Positions 10,660-20,934 of a stretch of 64,000 bases of DNA are shown piece after piece. The first letter of the stretch is position 1. Every line of letters starts with the position of its first letter. The notes beneath the pieces were generated by a model that made no database searches, was not told the origin of the DNA, and was given only the letters and a program-made list of their open reading frames with translations. The position numbers were made by a program, and so were the translations under genes. This stretch comes from Deroplatys truncata (Eukaryota > Arthropoda > Insecta > Mantodea > Mantidae), in assembly GCA_030765065.1 (NCBI GenBank), contig CM060986.1, positions 72,967,573 to 73,031,572 of the forward strand. Reading direction: 5' to 3'.

Positions 10660-11176
10660 TTGACACAGATATGGGCCTCAATTATCGGAAGAAGGCGCCG
10701 AATGGCCGACCGACTGATTAGGAATGAGATAACCAGAAGGGGTAGCACTCTCACTCAGCGTAAATACCAGAAGCGGTATCGAGAATCTTTGGAAGTTTCT
10801 CTTCTCCCCGCCTCCCGAATATTCTGGAACTCTCCAGCGGTTACACAAGGTGCGCGCTCGGGAGTTAGTGAGTGCGTTTCTGGAGCGATAAAGTGCTGGC
10901 TACTAAGTGAGTTCTCCGAGTGAGGTTGCAATGATAGTTGTGATAGTGAGTGCTGCTACTGCGAAAAACTAAGAGAGCTCTTGTTTACGACTCCCCAGCG
11001 GGTGAACCATCCGAAGAAGAGGCTGAGTAGTGCGTACTTCATTACCCGCTACGTCGCGAAGAAAGTGAAGTGTGGGTGAGAACCAAGTAAAGTGACAGGG
11101 AAAATTGAACTAGTTCAGATTAGTGAAGTGGCATGGGAACTGAATAAAGTCACAGTGAACACTGGAAGAAGTCACA
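10660..11176 (+). repeat. gypsy 3' LTR
   Basis: About 517 bp, ending AGTCACA next to ATAT. Shares the U3/R blocks of the 5' LTR with many substitutions, so the insertion is old. Confidence 0.75.
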
Positions 11177-11180
11177 ATAT

Positions 11181-11570
11181 CATCTACTCTGATTAACCGA
11201 TACTTACTAGACTATACCGGTAATTGCTTCACTACTAAAATATACTTGCAAACTATAACATTTCCAGAACTTGGAAGACTGTCGAGAAAAGGTTAACGGA
11301 ATCAGGAATACATCCCCAATATTTCATACTGTTTTGTATGAATGTCGAGGAAATTTTCTTACGTTATTGGTAAGATTTTGTTTTTAAGTAGTTAAGGGAA
11401 GGATTTGCCATTAAAACTTTCTAGAATATCTTACAATAATTTCATAAAGAATACGAAAGGAGGTGAATGAAACGAACTAATCATTTGAGGTTTAAAACGC
11501 CAACTATGCAAAGCTGGGTAAGCAGCTAATGAAACCATAATTTAGTCATATTCTCATCATTTAAGCATTT
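11181..11570. other. No recognisable feature
   Basis: AT-rich, non-coding. Confidence 0.45.
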
Positions 11571-11574
11571 TCTA

Positions 11575-12310
11575 TAGTCTTAATAAGACTTAAGACACCA
11601 AACTCAGTTTCTTATAACTTTGCCCTGCTGACACGTATTCCTCGCGCTCCTTTTCCTGATTGGCTAATGTACGCCTTTGAATGGCGATGTATGAAAGCAA
11701 GCCTTGTGCAATGCAAAGTCAGGCGATAAAACACTTTGTCATAATAGATGCGGGTGCTTTCGTCATCCTGAAAGGTAGGTTTAAACCGAAGCATCCTCCT
11801 ACCTGGAAAGCTAGTATCAGTCGACTGAAAAATTCAATGCCACAGACCGGATTTAAACCACGGATCTTCCGGTTTCCGTACGGTTGCTGTAACCAATGAG
11901 CTGCCATGAAAACATGTCGGTACGACATCAAATTCCTCAACTGACTCGCAGTTTAATGTCGTACCGGATTTTGCTATGGTAGCTCAGTTGGTTAGAGCAA
12001 CCGAACGGAAACCGAAAGATCCGGTCTACGGCACTGAATTTTTCTTATTCTACCTTTCCAACCTTGTCCTACACATGGCTTGTATGGAAGGACAATTAAT
12101 TCCATCCTCTTATCTATTTGTTAATATGAATTTACATGCATCTCAGATGCATCAACTCTGTTACGCAATATGTTTTATTCATGCGGTTATGAAAATTTAA
12201 ATTTGTCAATTCTCTTCGAATACATTAACATCATGTTAAATAAGGAACTAAATTTGTATCACACAACAGTCTATTCTATGACGCAGTCATTGAGGGTAGG
12301 GACTACAACA
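11575..12310 (+). repeat. R5 repeat copy A
   Basis: Interspersed repeat shared with 15720-16210 and 32150-33680. Ordered landmarks are CTGATTGGCTAATG, a 'gaatggcgatgta' block, GTGCAATGCAA, 'tttcgtcatcctga', AATTCTCTTCGAATAC, and GTTAAATAAGGAACTA. This copy is split at about 11805-12105 by a palindromic tRNA-like insertion. The class is unknown; there is no coding capacity. Confidence 0.6.
11811..12055. repeat. Head-to-head pair of tRNA-derived SINE units
   Basis: The right unit (from about 11971, +) begins CTATGGTAGCTCAGTTGGTT, a textbook A box, and ends CACTGAATTTTTC. The left unit (about 11811-11908, -) carries the same sequence inverted, with A box GGCAGCTCATTGGTTA and B box GGTTTAAATCC. 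The right unit has lost its B box. Between them lie inverted GTCGGTACGACAT / ATGTCGTACCG motifs. Confidence 0.65.
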
Positions 12311-13165
12311 ACAACAATAATAATATTTATTTGACATAAATATATATATATGCATAATAATTCACACTGTTATACACATGTTATCAGTTTTATATTTTTC
12401 TATGAGGTATGGCTTCTAGCCTTGCGTTCACTCTATATTTCTATTCGCTGGTCACTGTCCATTTTCATTTATTTGTCATCATTTAATTTGTTTCGAGGAA
12501 TAATATGCAACCGTTAAAAGTTGAAACATTCTATATATCATCACATGGCACATTTCCATGATACTTATTTAATTTTTTAAATCATTGTATTGCAATATTA
12601 GGTACAGCGTACCATGAAAATTAATTTTACGCTAGAATTATTTTTAACAAATCTGTTCCAACTAAATTGATTGAAATTTGTAGATATTAACAATTTCAGT
12701 TTAATTTCATTGCCCATTTTGGTTAATTACAAAAGTTAACACCTTTTTAATGTGTTGCTCAGGTCAATGTGGATTTTCTTCCCCAAGGTTGCACACACTC
12801 TCGCCAGAGATCACCACCTCCCATTTATCCATCCACAGCCTGTAGAAGCCTGCCTTACCATTTACACGCTACATTTACTACATCCCGTTCCTTTCAGAAC
12901 CATAACTTCTACCGGAGTTAATTATATTAAATGTGCTGAATAATTTCCTGAGGCTCTGCAAATGCTTTCCGGTGTTTTTCAACACAACAGTATTTAATCC
13001 AGCTCGTTCCACTTTGGATGATATTCGCCATGCAAACTCTGGATTTTGGTTCAGCGGTAGACGTATGACACAGATCGTTCTTTTCATTTAACGATTAGAA
13101 CTCTACATTTACTTTTTATTAACGGTAACAGAAAGGATTAACAAATTCGTTACCAGTTACCGGTG
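12311..13165. other. No recognisable feature
   Basis: AT-rich. A 63-codon frame near 12752 has no recognisable similarity. Confidence 0.45.
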
Positions 13166-13169
13166 GCAT

Positions 13170-13420
13170 ACTGAGCGGGATGGCTCAGGCGGTGCACACT
13201 GATGATACATGAAATGAAACGATCATTGAGAAAGAAATTTGTGAAGAAAACCTTCCAAGTCTAAGTTTAGGGTACCCCTCCGGCATTTGCCAGTTATGAA
13301 GACTGAGGAAAACCTGGAAGAAGCCTCAGGCAGTGAGGACGGCTCGGGGAGGGGGGACTTGAACCGCGGACCTCCCGTTCACGAGTCCATGTCTTAACCA
13401 CCTCGACCAGCCATGTCGGT
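13170..13420 (-). repeat. tRNA-like SINE, minus strand
   Basis: Minus-strand head at the right end: A-box-like GGCTGGTCGAGGTGGTTAAG and B-box GCGGTTCAAGTCC, about 60 bp apart, resembling tRNA-Leu. The body extends left to a second, plus-strand A-box-like TGGCTCAGGCGGT near 13178. The acceptor arm does not pair well, so this is a SINE and not a tRNA gene. Confidence 0.5.
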
Positions 13421-13927
13421 ACAAAACATAATTAAATGAGCAATTCTCAGGGCCGTATTTAGAGGGGGGTTTCTAGGGTCAACCCCCCCCCCGAAACTTC
13501 TGACAGTTTTATTTTTTTAAATTCATAGCAAACCAATATGGGAAAATGTCGTTAGATAACAATAGGTCTATTGCTAGTAGCACATTTACAAGAAAAAGGG
13601 AAACTTAATATCGTCGACTTACATAGGTAAGGTGACCATACATTCCGATTTTCGAAGCAGTCTCCATGTATTGTGTTGTAAGGTGGAATATCCTCATTCT
13701 GGTGAGTTTTTCTTTTCTATATAATGTCTCCAAGAAATTTTCTTATCCATGTAATGTCTATATGCTACGGAGTAGGTATATGGTAACTGTGAGTTTAGAT
13801 CTACTTGTGGAAAACCCTCCCCGAAATTTTTTTCTGGGTACGGGCATGGCAATTCTAACATTTGACTGATACAAACTTTCGGTGCTATATTTCGAGTTGT
13901 ATACTTAAATGTGCAATATTTATTCTA
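13421..13927. other. No recognisable feature
   Basis: Non-coding; contains a C-run at about 13482. Confidence 0.4.
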
Positions 13928-14078
13928 CAGAGTGAGCCAAAAGACTACGTACCGGCTGCGCGGTGTTTTCCCTGCCCGCGTCCTCGGCTCTCTTTGCCGT
14001 CTGCCGCTATCATAGAAAGGCGCAGATGAAACCATACAACATTTTAAAAACTACTTTTAAAGGCTTTACTTACCAACT

Positions 14079-14480
14079 TTATGAAAGGAGATGCTGAAAC
14101 TGGCCACCGTCGTTGTCCATATATTTTCGGCACCTCTTTAGGAAACTATCCATCACTCGCCGTAGTTCACGTTGAGAAATGCTGACAATTTCCTGGCGGA
14201 TATTTTGTTTTAATTTTCCGGGTGTGTGGGGTTTGTCTTGTACACTTTGTTTTAAGTTACTCCAGAGACAGAAATCGCAGGGGGTTAGATCAGGGGACCG
14301 AGGGGGCCACAAATGTCTACTAATAATTCTGTTCTCAAACGCACCTTCAATTGCTATCGAAATATTGGCTGTATAAGCTGTTGCAGAGTCTTGTTGAAAA
14401 AAGGCAAAATCACGCTCCCTGTCTGTTAATTCTCTAAAACAGGGGGCAAATTTGTATTCACATATATACGGGCGTCAACT
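14079..14480 (-). pseudogene. DUF4817-type transposase C-terminus, left arm of F3
   Basis: The minus-strand frame 14079-14312 begins in the WPPRSPDLTPCDFCLW signature, which contains the last catalytic Asp of a Tc1/mariner-like DDD transposase. It ends about 60 codons later in DNDGGQFQHLLS, the usual C-terminus of this family. Just upstream on the minus strand, codons reading FFQQDSATA (second catalytic Asp) are visible in another frame at about 14390-14410. No N-terminal half is attached in this orientation, so it cannot be an intact gene. It duplicates the right arm at 15040-15378. Confidence 0.75.
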
Positions 14481-14754
14481 GTTGACTCGAAAAATTGGCC
14501 CTATAACTCTTTCTTCGCTCATGGGGCACCGTACGCCAATTTTTTCGTTATGAAGAGTTACTTCATGAACAATATTACCGGCTGCACAGTGTTTATACGA
14601 TAACACACTGCTGCTATAAACAAGTTCACGATGCTAACTTTTTTTTTTGGGTGCTCTGCCGTGTGAAGTGCAGTATTGAGTTGACGGTGATGTGATGTAG
14701 TTCAGTTATGACGAGTTATTTATTATTTTGTCACAAAGTATATAGCTCAGTATT

Positions 14755-15378
14755 GTGTTTTCTATTGCACATCCTGTATTTATGTATGATTCGTACCTGT
14801 TAACTCAGTCAGCTCGCCAAGTGAAAGTACGATTCGCAAAAAGATTTCCAGGTGTAAAACTTCCAGGCCGTACAACAATTCATGAACTTTACAATAACTT
14901 TCAGGCCACAGGAAGTGTTCAGGGTAAGAAATTTAAAGACGGCGAAAGAGTTATAGTACAATTTTTTTTCGAGTCAATAGTTGAAGCCCATGCATACGTG
15001 AATACAATTTTGCTCCCTGATTTAGGGAATTAACAAACAGGGAGCGTAATTTTGCCTTTTTCAACAAGACTCTGCAACAGCTCATACGGCCAATATTTCG
15101 ATGAAAACAATTGAAAGTGGGTTTGAGGACAGAATTATAGTAGAGATTTGTGGCCCCCTCGGTCTCCCGACCTAACCCCCTGCGATTTCTACCTCTGGGG
15201 TAACATAAAGTGTACAAGAGAAACCCACACACCCTGGAAGAATTAAAACAAAATATCCGCCAGGAAATTGCCAGCATTTATCAACAAGAACTACGGAGAG
15301 TGATGGATAGTTTCCAAAAGAGGTGCCAAAAATGTATGGACAACGACGGTGGCCAGTTTCAGCATCTGCTTTCGTAAA
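14755..15378 (+). pseudogene. DUF4817-type transposase, loop plus right arm of F3
   Basis: The frame 14755-15033 opens with a DUF4817-like helix-turn-helix N-terminus (YDSYLLTQSARQVKVRFAKR, then PGRTTIHELYNNFQATGSVQ). It then runs directly into arm sequence (from about 14944) and stops. The first catalytic Asp region is missing. Further on, about 15153-15200 encodes the WPPRSPDLTPCDFYLW block, and 15345-15378 the GGQFQH terminus, in shifted frames. The N-terminus is thus fused to the 3' third of the gene with the middle deleted. It is non-functional as a transposase, though it could still be moved by an intact relative elsewhere. Confidence 0.75.
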
Positions 15379-15512
15379 GTTGGTAAATAAAGTCTTTAAA
15401 AGTAATGGTTTCATCTGCGCCTTTCTATGATAGCGGCAGACGGCAACGAGCGCCGAGGACGCGGACAGGGAAAACACCGCGCTGCCGGTTCGTAGTCTTT
15501 TGGTTCACTCTG

Positions 15513-15719
15513 TATATGAAATACTCCATATTAAGTTTTATATTATTTATTTCTTTGCGTTTTCATATAATTTTTCGGGTTATATAAAAGTGTAATTTTC
15601 ATATAAATAAGCTGGTTAATAGATAATAGAACGCCGAACCTAAAAAATTGATCATTTCTTCACAGAGGACATGCTATCATGAATACGCAAGATAACGGAG
15701 TCTACATTTAACCGATTAT
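15513..15719. other. No recognisable feature
   Basis: AT-rich spacer. Confidence 0.4.
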
Positions 15720-16210
15720 CTTTTAGTAAAATACATATCTCTTAACCCTGTTTCTTATAGCCTTTCCCCGCTGACATGTATTCTTCCGCGCTATTTTTCC
15801 TTCACCTTTCCCCTGATTGCCTAATCTAAACTTTTAAATGGTGATTTACAATCCCTGTGCATTGCAAGGTTAGGCGAAAAAATCAATACAAACGCTCTCT
15901 ATTGATAGATGCCCGTACTTTCGTCATCCTGAGAGGCCGGTTTAAACAGAAGGATCCTCCTATCTATTTGTTATTCGTTTACATATTTACATGTATTCCA
16001 TGTGCATTAACTCTGTTACGTAATATATATGATTCATACTGTTATGAAAATATAAATTTGACAATTCTCTTCGAATATATTGAGATAAATGATCGTGTTA
16101 AATAAAGAGCTATTTCGTATCGCACAACACTCTATTCTACAACAGCAGTTAATGAGAGGTGGCTAGTGCACTTGACAGTTAAGAGAGACAGGGCAAAATT
16201 ATATGGAACA
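15720..16210 (+). repeat. R5 repeat copy B
   Basis: Uninterrupted R5 copy: CTGATTGCCTAATC, GTGCATTGCAAGG, 'tttcgtcatcctgag', AATTCTCTTCGAATAT, GTTAAATAAAGAGCTA, then CTATTCTACAACAGCAG and TTATATGGAACAGG. The last block is TATA-like (TTATATAAAACAGG in copy C at 33645). The GC-rich relic below starts directly after it. Confidence 0.65.
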
Positions 16211-17060
16211 GGGTTTCACGCCAACGCCATCTTCAGCTCCGGCCATCACCGACACCACTCTACGAGATGCAGTCCAGGATCTCCACACGGAGGCCCTAAA
16301 CATTGGATCCCGCATGACTCAACAGGAAGAACACATTACAACACTCACCACCGCCGTCAACTCCGCCGAGACCGATCATCATCTCCGCCGACTCCTCCGC
16401 CGAGTAGCCGCATTGGAAACCGGACTTCAAGACCTACACACCATCACCGCAGCCTTGTCATCCTCACTCAACACATTCACCACTGCATTGGACGACACCA
16501 ACACCTCAGTCAGTGGCCTGGTGGAATCCATCATCAGCCTGCCACCAACAACAGCACCGCAGCTCCGACAGATTCCCTGGAGGAGCTCCGGCACACGTTA
16601 TCAGGTCATGCCGACCTACTACGATCCCTGAACACTACGATGACCGAGTGGACTTCTGTCCTCTCCGGACTGAAGAGTGAGCAGGAGCGAACCAGCGTCC
16701 ACTTGGCGTCACTGAAAACTCGCTTTTTATCGACGGCACTACCCAACTACTATCGACAGCCAGAGGGCTCCTATCGAGAGCCGCGCAACAATCACTGAAA
16801 TGATGTAATAAACAACGTCACATCCCTTCCAATTCCTATCCACGTAACTCCCCGAGTGTGGCGGCCAGGGCCTCGGTCATGGTCGTCACCCGGACACATC
16901 CTTACTCCACTGCCAGCGCAATAAGCTGGCAGCTATCCTACCACGCACTAACGGGGTGCAACAGCGGAACCCCAATACCTTTCCTAACTTCTCCTTTCTA
17001 CTCCACGCTCAATCCTACCTATTCCCACCCCCCAAAATTCCTCCAACATCTGGACAGATA
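16203..17060 (+). pseudogene. GC-rich coiled-coil protein relic, unidentified
   Basis: A GC-rich island of about 0.85 kb in AT-rich surroundings. The frame 16203-16631 (142 codons) starts MEQGFTPTPSSAP. It then reads as heptad-like helix with repeated Leu/Ala/Thr (TTLRDAVQDLHTEALNIGS, EEHITTLTTAV, RRLLRRVAALETGLQDLH). Near 16560 the same kind of sequence continues in another frame to 16798 (DSLEELRHTLSGHADLLRSL, then TEWTSVLSGLKSEQERTSVH). One frameshift would join them into about 205 residues. Similar length and composition occur in gag-like proteins of LTR or LINE elements, but I recognise no specific family, nucleic-acid binding knuckle or enzymatic motif. It directly follows an R5 repeat with a TATA-like block. 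Confidence 0.4.
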
Positions 17061-17286
17061 AGTTTTTAACAATCATTTCATTCCACTCACCCAACACTAA
17101 CCTTGTAAGTTCTCAAATACTTCCAAGCAAAATTCAAGTTGAAACTACGTGGTTCATTAACAGTTGGGAAAAGATGACAAGGGAGAAGTAACACTCTGCA
17201 AGAATAAAGATGAATGGGTTAATGCAAAGGCAAATAAGTATATTCATATTCTTTCAAGGGATGTCTTAATATATTCATGAAGATTA
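17061..17286. other. No recognisable feature
   Basis: Spacer between the GC-rich relic and a mariner. Confidence 0.4.
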
Positions 17287-18545
17287 TTAGGTTATCTCAT
17301 AAATAATGTCGGTTTTTTTAATTGGGTTTATATCTTACGTATATAGCTTTAATTTTTGGCAATACTACTTATAGGGTGTTGTGGTTATTGTTCCGTATTG
17401 TTAACATGTTGGCAGCCAGCAGTTGGTAATACAAGATTTCAAATGGAGGCAACAAAGTTTGAGGTTACAGTCCTTCCGAAGCACTACTGGAAACAAGATT
17501 ATAAAACTGCAGCTCAAAGAATATTCGAAGTTGAAGGTGAAGGTGTCGATGGTGAGCGAATAGACAAATGATGGTTCCAGCGTTTCAATAATGAAAACGA
17601 AAACATTAAAGATTTACAACGTTCTGAAGACCCAAGTTACGGAATATTAAGAATACACGCAGAATTTTGGAAGAAAATCCAAGACAAGCACTCCGAGGTT
17701 GTTAGAACTTGGTGCTTCAAAATATACCATACATCGCCATATTAAGACACTTGCCCAAGCATCATTCAGAAGCTGTAAATTTGTACCACACCTGGTACAA
17801 ATTTGACACCCATTTGACACCTGATCAAGCTCAGCGTAGAATGGACATCTGTCGTCAGCTTATCGCTAATCCCTGGGATGATAGATTTATCAGGAGAATT
17901 GTCACGTGTGATGAGAAATGGGTGTATTCCGCAATCCCGCCACCTCGAAACAGTGGCTCGATACCAGTCAGCCTGCAAACGTTGTCGTTAAAATAATCGG
18001 TTCGGCCCCAAAATGATGATATGTGTCTGGTGGAATTTTGAGGGTATGATTCACTGGGAATTTGTTCCAAATGGACGTGCAGTTGATGCGGATCTTTATT
18101 CTCAACAACCGGAACGAACTCAACAAGTTTAGAGGTAGAAGTAACCAGCATTAGTTAATAGAAACAGAGTTCTCTTGTAGCAGGACAATGTCAGACCTCA
18201 TACAGCTCAAAGAACAATGGAAATTCAGAACTTGGAAGGAATCGAACTGCACCACATCCAGCATTAGCCCTGGTCTTGTTCCATTAGATTACCATCTGTT
18301 TAGATTCATGGCCCATTTTCTATGGAAGAAATTTTGAAAACATTGATGCAGTTGAAATGGGTATCAAGGAATTCTTCACATCAAAATCCAGAAACTAGTA
18401 CCATTGCGGGATAGCAAACCTCACTGAAAAGTGGTTTAGGACTATAGAATCTAATGGTCTTTACTTTGAAGATTAGAATCATTTCCGTAAAAGCACATTT
18501 GAAATAAGGTTTTGCTTAAAAACGACATTACTATGAGACATCAAC
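17287..18545 (+). mobile_element. mariner element M1, decayed
   Basis: Inverted termini TTAGGTTATCTCATAAATAA.. at the left and TAGTTGATGTCTCATAGTAA.. (complement of the right end), each followed by TGTCG. TA flanks the left side. The size (about 1.26 kb) is that of a full mariner. The right end abuts element M2, sharing a single TA at 18546-18547. Confidence 0.8.
17443..18476 (+). pseudogene. mariner transposase, M1
   Basis: Begins MEATKFEVTVLPKHYWKQDY at 17443, then hits a stop at 17569. The downstream WFQRFNNENENIKDLQRSED block and the frame 17709-17996 continue the protein with multiple shifts. The IVTCDEKWVY signature (first catalytic Asp) is visible at about 17899-17928. A degraded 'QDNVRPHTAQ'-like block lies near 18183, and the C-terminal WFRTIESNGLYFED, closing with a stop, lies at 18432-18476. 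Many frameshifts and stops make it an old, dead copy. The divergent N-terminus and the CDEKW motif place it in a different mariner lineage from M2 and M3. Confidence 0.75.
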
Positions 18546-18547
18546 TA

Positions 18548-19856
18548 CGAAGCGTATTCCAAAACTAAGGTCTGTTTGGTCCTAATAACAACATCGCTCA
18601 TGAGACAAGGTTTTTATTGACAGTAATATGTGCCTACATATATACTTTACTTTTCCACATAATCACCGTTCACATCTGTACACTTGCTGTAACGCTGCAC
18701 CAGTTTCTTTAACCCCTCGGCATAGAATCCTGCCGCTTGGGACTTGAACCAGTTGGTAAGGCTCGCCTTGAGTTCATCGTCGGTTTGAAATCGTTGTCCA
18801 CCCAGCCACTGCATCAAATGTAAGAAGAGGAAATAATTGCTTGTTACCAAGTCGGGAATGTGTGGAGGGTGGTCAAAGAGTTCTCAACGAAACTCTTGAA
18901 TCTTCTCTTTGGTTTCGGCAGCGGTTTGCGGTCGTGCGTTATCGTGCAGGAGGATGATACCAGACGACAGTTTCCCGCGACATGGATTTTGGATCACATG
19001 TCTCAGTTTGGTATGCGTTGCACAGTACAGTCAGCTGTAATTGTTTACCACGGTCCATGAAGTCAATCAAAAGGACACGGTAACCATCATTTTGCCATTT
19101 ATGTGCGGCGATTGCTTACGCTTTTTGGTTTGGGTGAACCGGAACGGCGCCACTGAATTGACTGTTGTTTTGATTCTGCGTTGTAGTACGGTATCCATGA
19201 CTCGTCGCCCGTAACAATGTGGGAAAACAAGCCATCTCCATCTTGTCTATAGCGCTCCAAAGAATGTCGTGAATTACACATTCGTTGCTCTTTGTGCTAA
19301 CCGGTGAGCAGTTTTGGCACCCACCTCGCAAAAGTTTCCGATATCAAAGCTGTTCAGTGACAATTCTGTAAATGAAGTTCGAGCAACATTTGGGAATTCA
19401 TCAGCCAGACCACTAATCGTCAAGCGCCGATCACTTCGAAGTTTTTGGTTCACTTGCTCAACGATGTCGTCAGTCCGAATACTAGGGCTACCACTCCGCT
19501 GTTCATCGTGCACATTTGTGAGACCATTTCGAAATTCTCGACAGCAGTGTCGAATCTGTATGTCACTCATTATGCCCGGTCCATACATGAGGCATAACTC
19601 ATGGTGGATGTCCGTAGCTGACGATCCTTTTGCCAGCAAAAATCTAATCACACCGCGCACTTCACAAATGGCGGGATCTACCATTGTCGCGGCCATTGCG
19701 ATCTGCTCTCACCGACTGCAAACGCCTATTGCGTCACACCAACACTGCGGTAGGTTCCTCAGGAGTCGGTAGACAGCGTTGCAGGCGTGAAACGCCATTC
19801 AGGCCTACCATGCGTTAAATATTGTTCACCGTACCTTAGTTTTGGAATACGCCTCG
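18548..19856 (-). mobile_element. mariner element M2
   Basis: 1309 bp with near-perfect inverted termini: left CGAAGCGTATTCCAAAACTA and right complement CGAGGCGTATTCCAAAACTA, each followed by AGGT. TA on both sides. The transposase reads on the minus strand. It is inserted immediately at the right end of M1. Confidence 0.85.
18647..19696 (-). pseudogene. mariner (DD34D) transposase, M2
   Basis: Starts at 19696 with a continuous first ~120 codons (helix-turn-helix with FLLAKGSSATDIHHELC, HCCREFRNGLTNVHDEQRSG linker). It then shifts frame. The IVTGDESWIPYYNAESKQQS block (first catalytic Asp) is at about 19140-19205. HDNARPQTA (second Asp) and PPHIPDLVTSNYFLF (degraded third-Asp region) are near 18820-18945. 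A TGA replaces Trp shortly before the latter. The C-terminus VNGDYVEK ends at 18647. The triad spacing is that of mariner. Several shifts and stops make it inactive, but it is less decayed than M1. Confidence 0.8.
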
Positions 19857-20689
19857 TATAAAATCTCCAGATAAAATATCATACAGAGATTGTGACAGAA
19901 TTTCAAAGAGATCAAGAATAACAGAAATATATCTGGTATCTGTGTTATGATTAAGTTAAAAAACTTCACACCTGACGTAGACAAATTAATGTCAAAAAAG
20001 CTAACATAAACATCTTGTGAAGATACATTGTTGTGTCTTTTGTATAGAATTTATCAATATTTGTCAAGTATTCATGCTATCTATCAATTCCCTGTGATGC
20101 AATAAAAGTATTCGCGTTCAGTTTACTTTGTTCATTACTCTTTCGACCTGTTTGCTGAATGACTTCGGTGAATTTAGATATTCAATCCCCAGAATTTCTG
20201 CAGCTTTCATAAAAGTATAATGAGGCAGTGGACAAAATTAATTGTTATATTATACTTTTAATATGCATTTATCTGGAAAGCTGGAGCTTATAAACAGAAT
20301 AAACCCGACGACTCTAATAATAATCTTGTCTAATTTTCAGTAAGCAAATCACTGTTGGCATTTGATTGACACTGCCGGTGCATTCATGCTTGGCCGCTAT
20401 GGCACAAGCATCTAATAGCGTGAACTACAAAAGCATATCAAATGCCTGTAACTAAAACGAAGAGGATTGCTTCTTCTTTTTTGGATTACCCTCCTGTTTG
20501 CAGGACTTATAATCAATTGCCTTGGGTCAGTAGCCTATCCAGGAGCAAGCAAACTCTGGATAATAGCACATCAAGGTTGGGAGATCAGCCCAATGCCTGG
20601 TATAGCGGAGGAGAAGAAGAAGAAGAAAATGAAATGGAGTAATGAAAGGGATGATAGGAACATTTGCGAACTAAAATATTCAACCCAGC
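19857..20689. other. No recognisable feature
   Basis: Non-coding; short overlapping frames near 20442-20757 include a GAAGAAGAAG run and have no recognisable similarity. Confidence 0.45.
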
Positions 20690-20820
20690 ACTCGCCTAGT
20701 GACCAAGGAAAACCGCGAAATAATCTTCGGTCAAATTGGTCGGCCCCGAGTGTTTGAACCTGGGACCTCACGAATGCGGGCCACAGACATTACGCCTGAG
20801 CCATTCCGCAGTTACATTAG
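20690..20820 (-). repeat. tRNA-like SINE, minus strand
   Basis: Minus-strand head with A box TGGCTCAGGCGTAA and B box CAGGTTCAAACAC spaced as in a tRNA. The body runs leftward to about 20690. The acceptor arm is not preserved. Confidence 0.55.
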
Positions 20821-20934
20821 GCTAAAGCCTAAAACTTTGGGCCCTAGTCATAAAATATCTTACGTGATACATTCACATGAATTTCTCTACCCTTATCGTT
20901 TATTAGTGGATATATAAACTATTCTTACTTAAGC

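Larger units (their letters stand above)
9712..11176 (+). mobile_element. Ty3/gypsy LTR retrotransposon, internally deleted
   Basis: Two related LTRs flank a pol remnant. Both begin with a TGACRCAG..ATGGGCCTCA block and share TATTCT.GAACTCT, GCTCG.GAGTTAGTGA and AATAAAGTGC-like sequence. The outer ends read TGTGACGC (9712) and AGTCACA (11176), flanked by the 4-bp duplication ATAT at 9708-9711 and 11177-11180, typical of gypsy integrases. Only the 3' end of pol survives between them; gag, protease, RT and RNase H are gone. A purine run GAAGAGGGAG sits directly before the 3' LTR. The element is dead. Confidence 0.85.
13928..15512. mobile_element. Fold-back Tc1/mariner-like element F3 (DUF4817 family), longest copy
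   Basis: 1585 bp, TA-flanked, with termini CAGAGTGAGCCAAAAGACTA and the complement of CAGAGTGAACCAAAAGACTA. The outer ~570-590 bp on each side (13928-14520 and 14944-15512) are inverted copies of one another. Each contains the 3' end of a transposase gene, antisense at left and sense at right. The loop carries the transposase N-terminus in sense. In effect it is a normal transposon whose 5' end was replaced by an inverted copy of its 3' end. F1 (3972) and F4 (31588) look like deletion derivatives of the same design. Confidence 0.82.

Noticed and set aside
11971-12050. Functional tRNA gene
   Set aside because: The A box is good, but the B box is missing and the acceptor arm does not pair. It is half of a SINE dimer.
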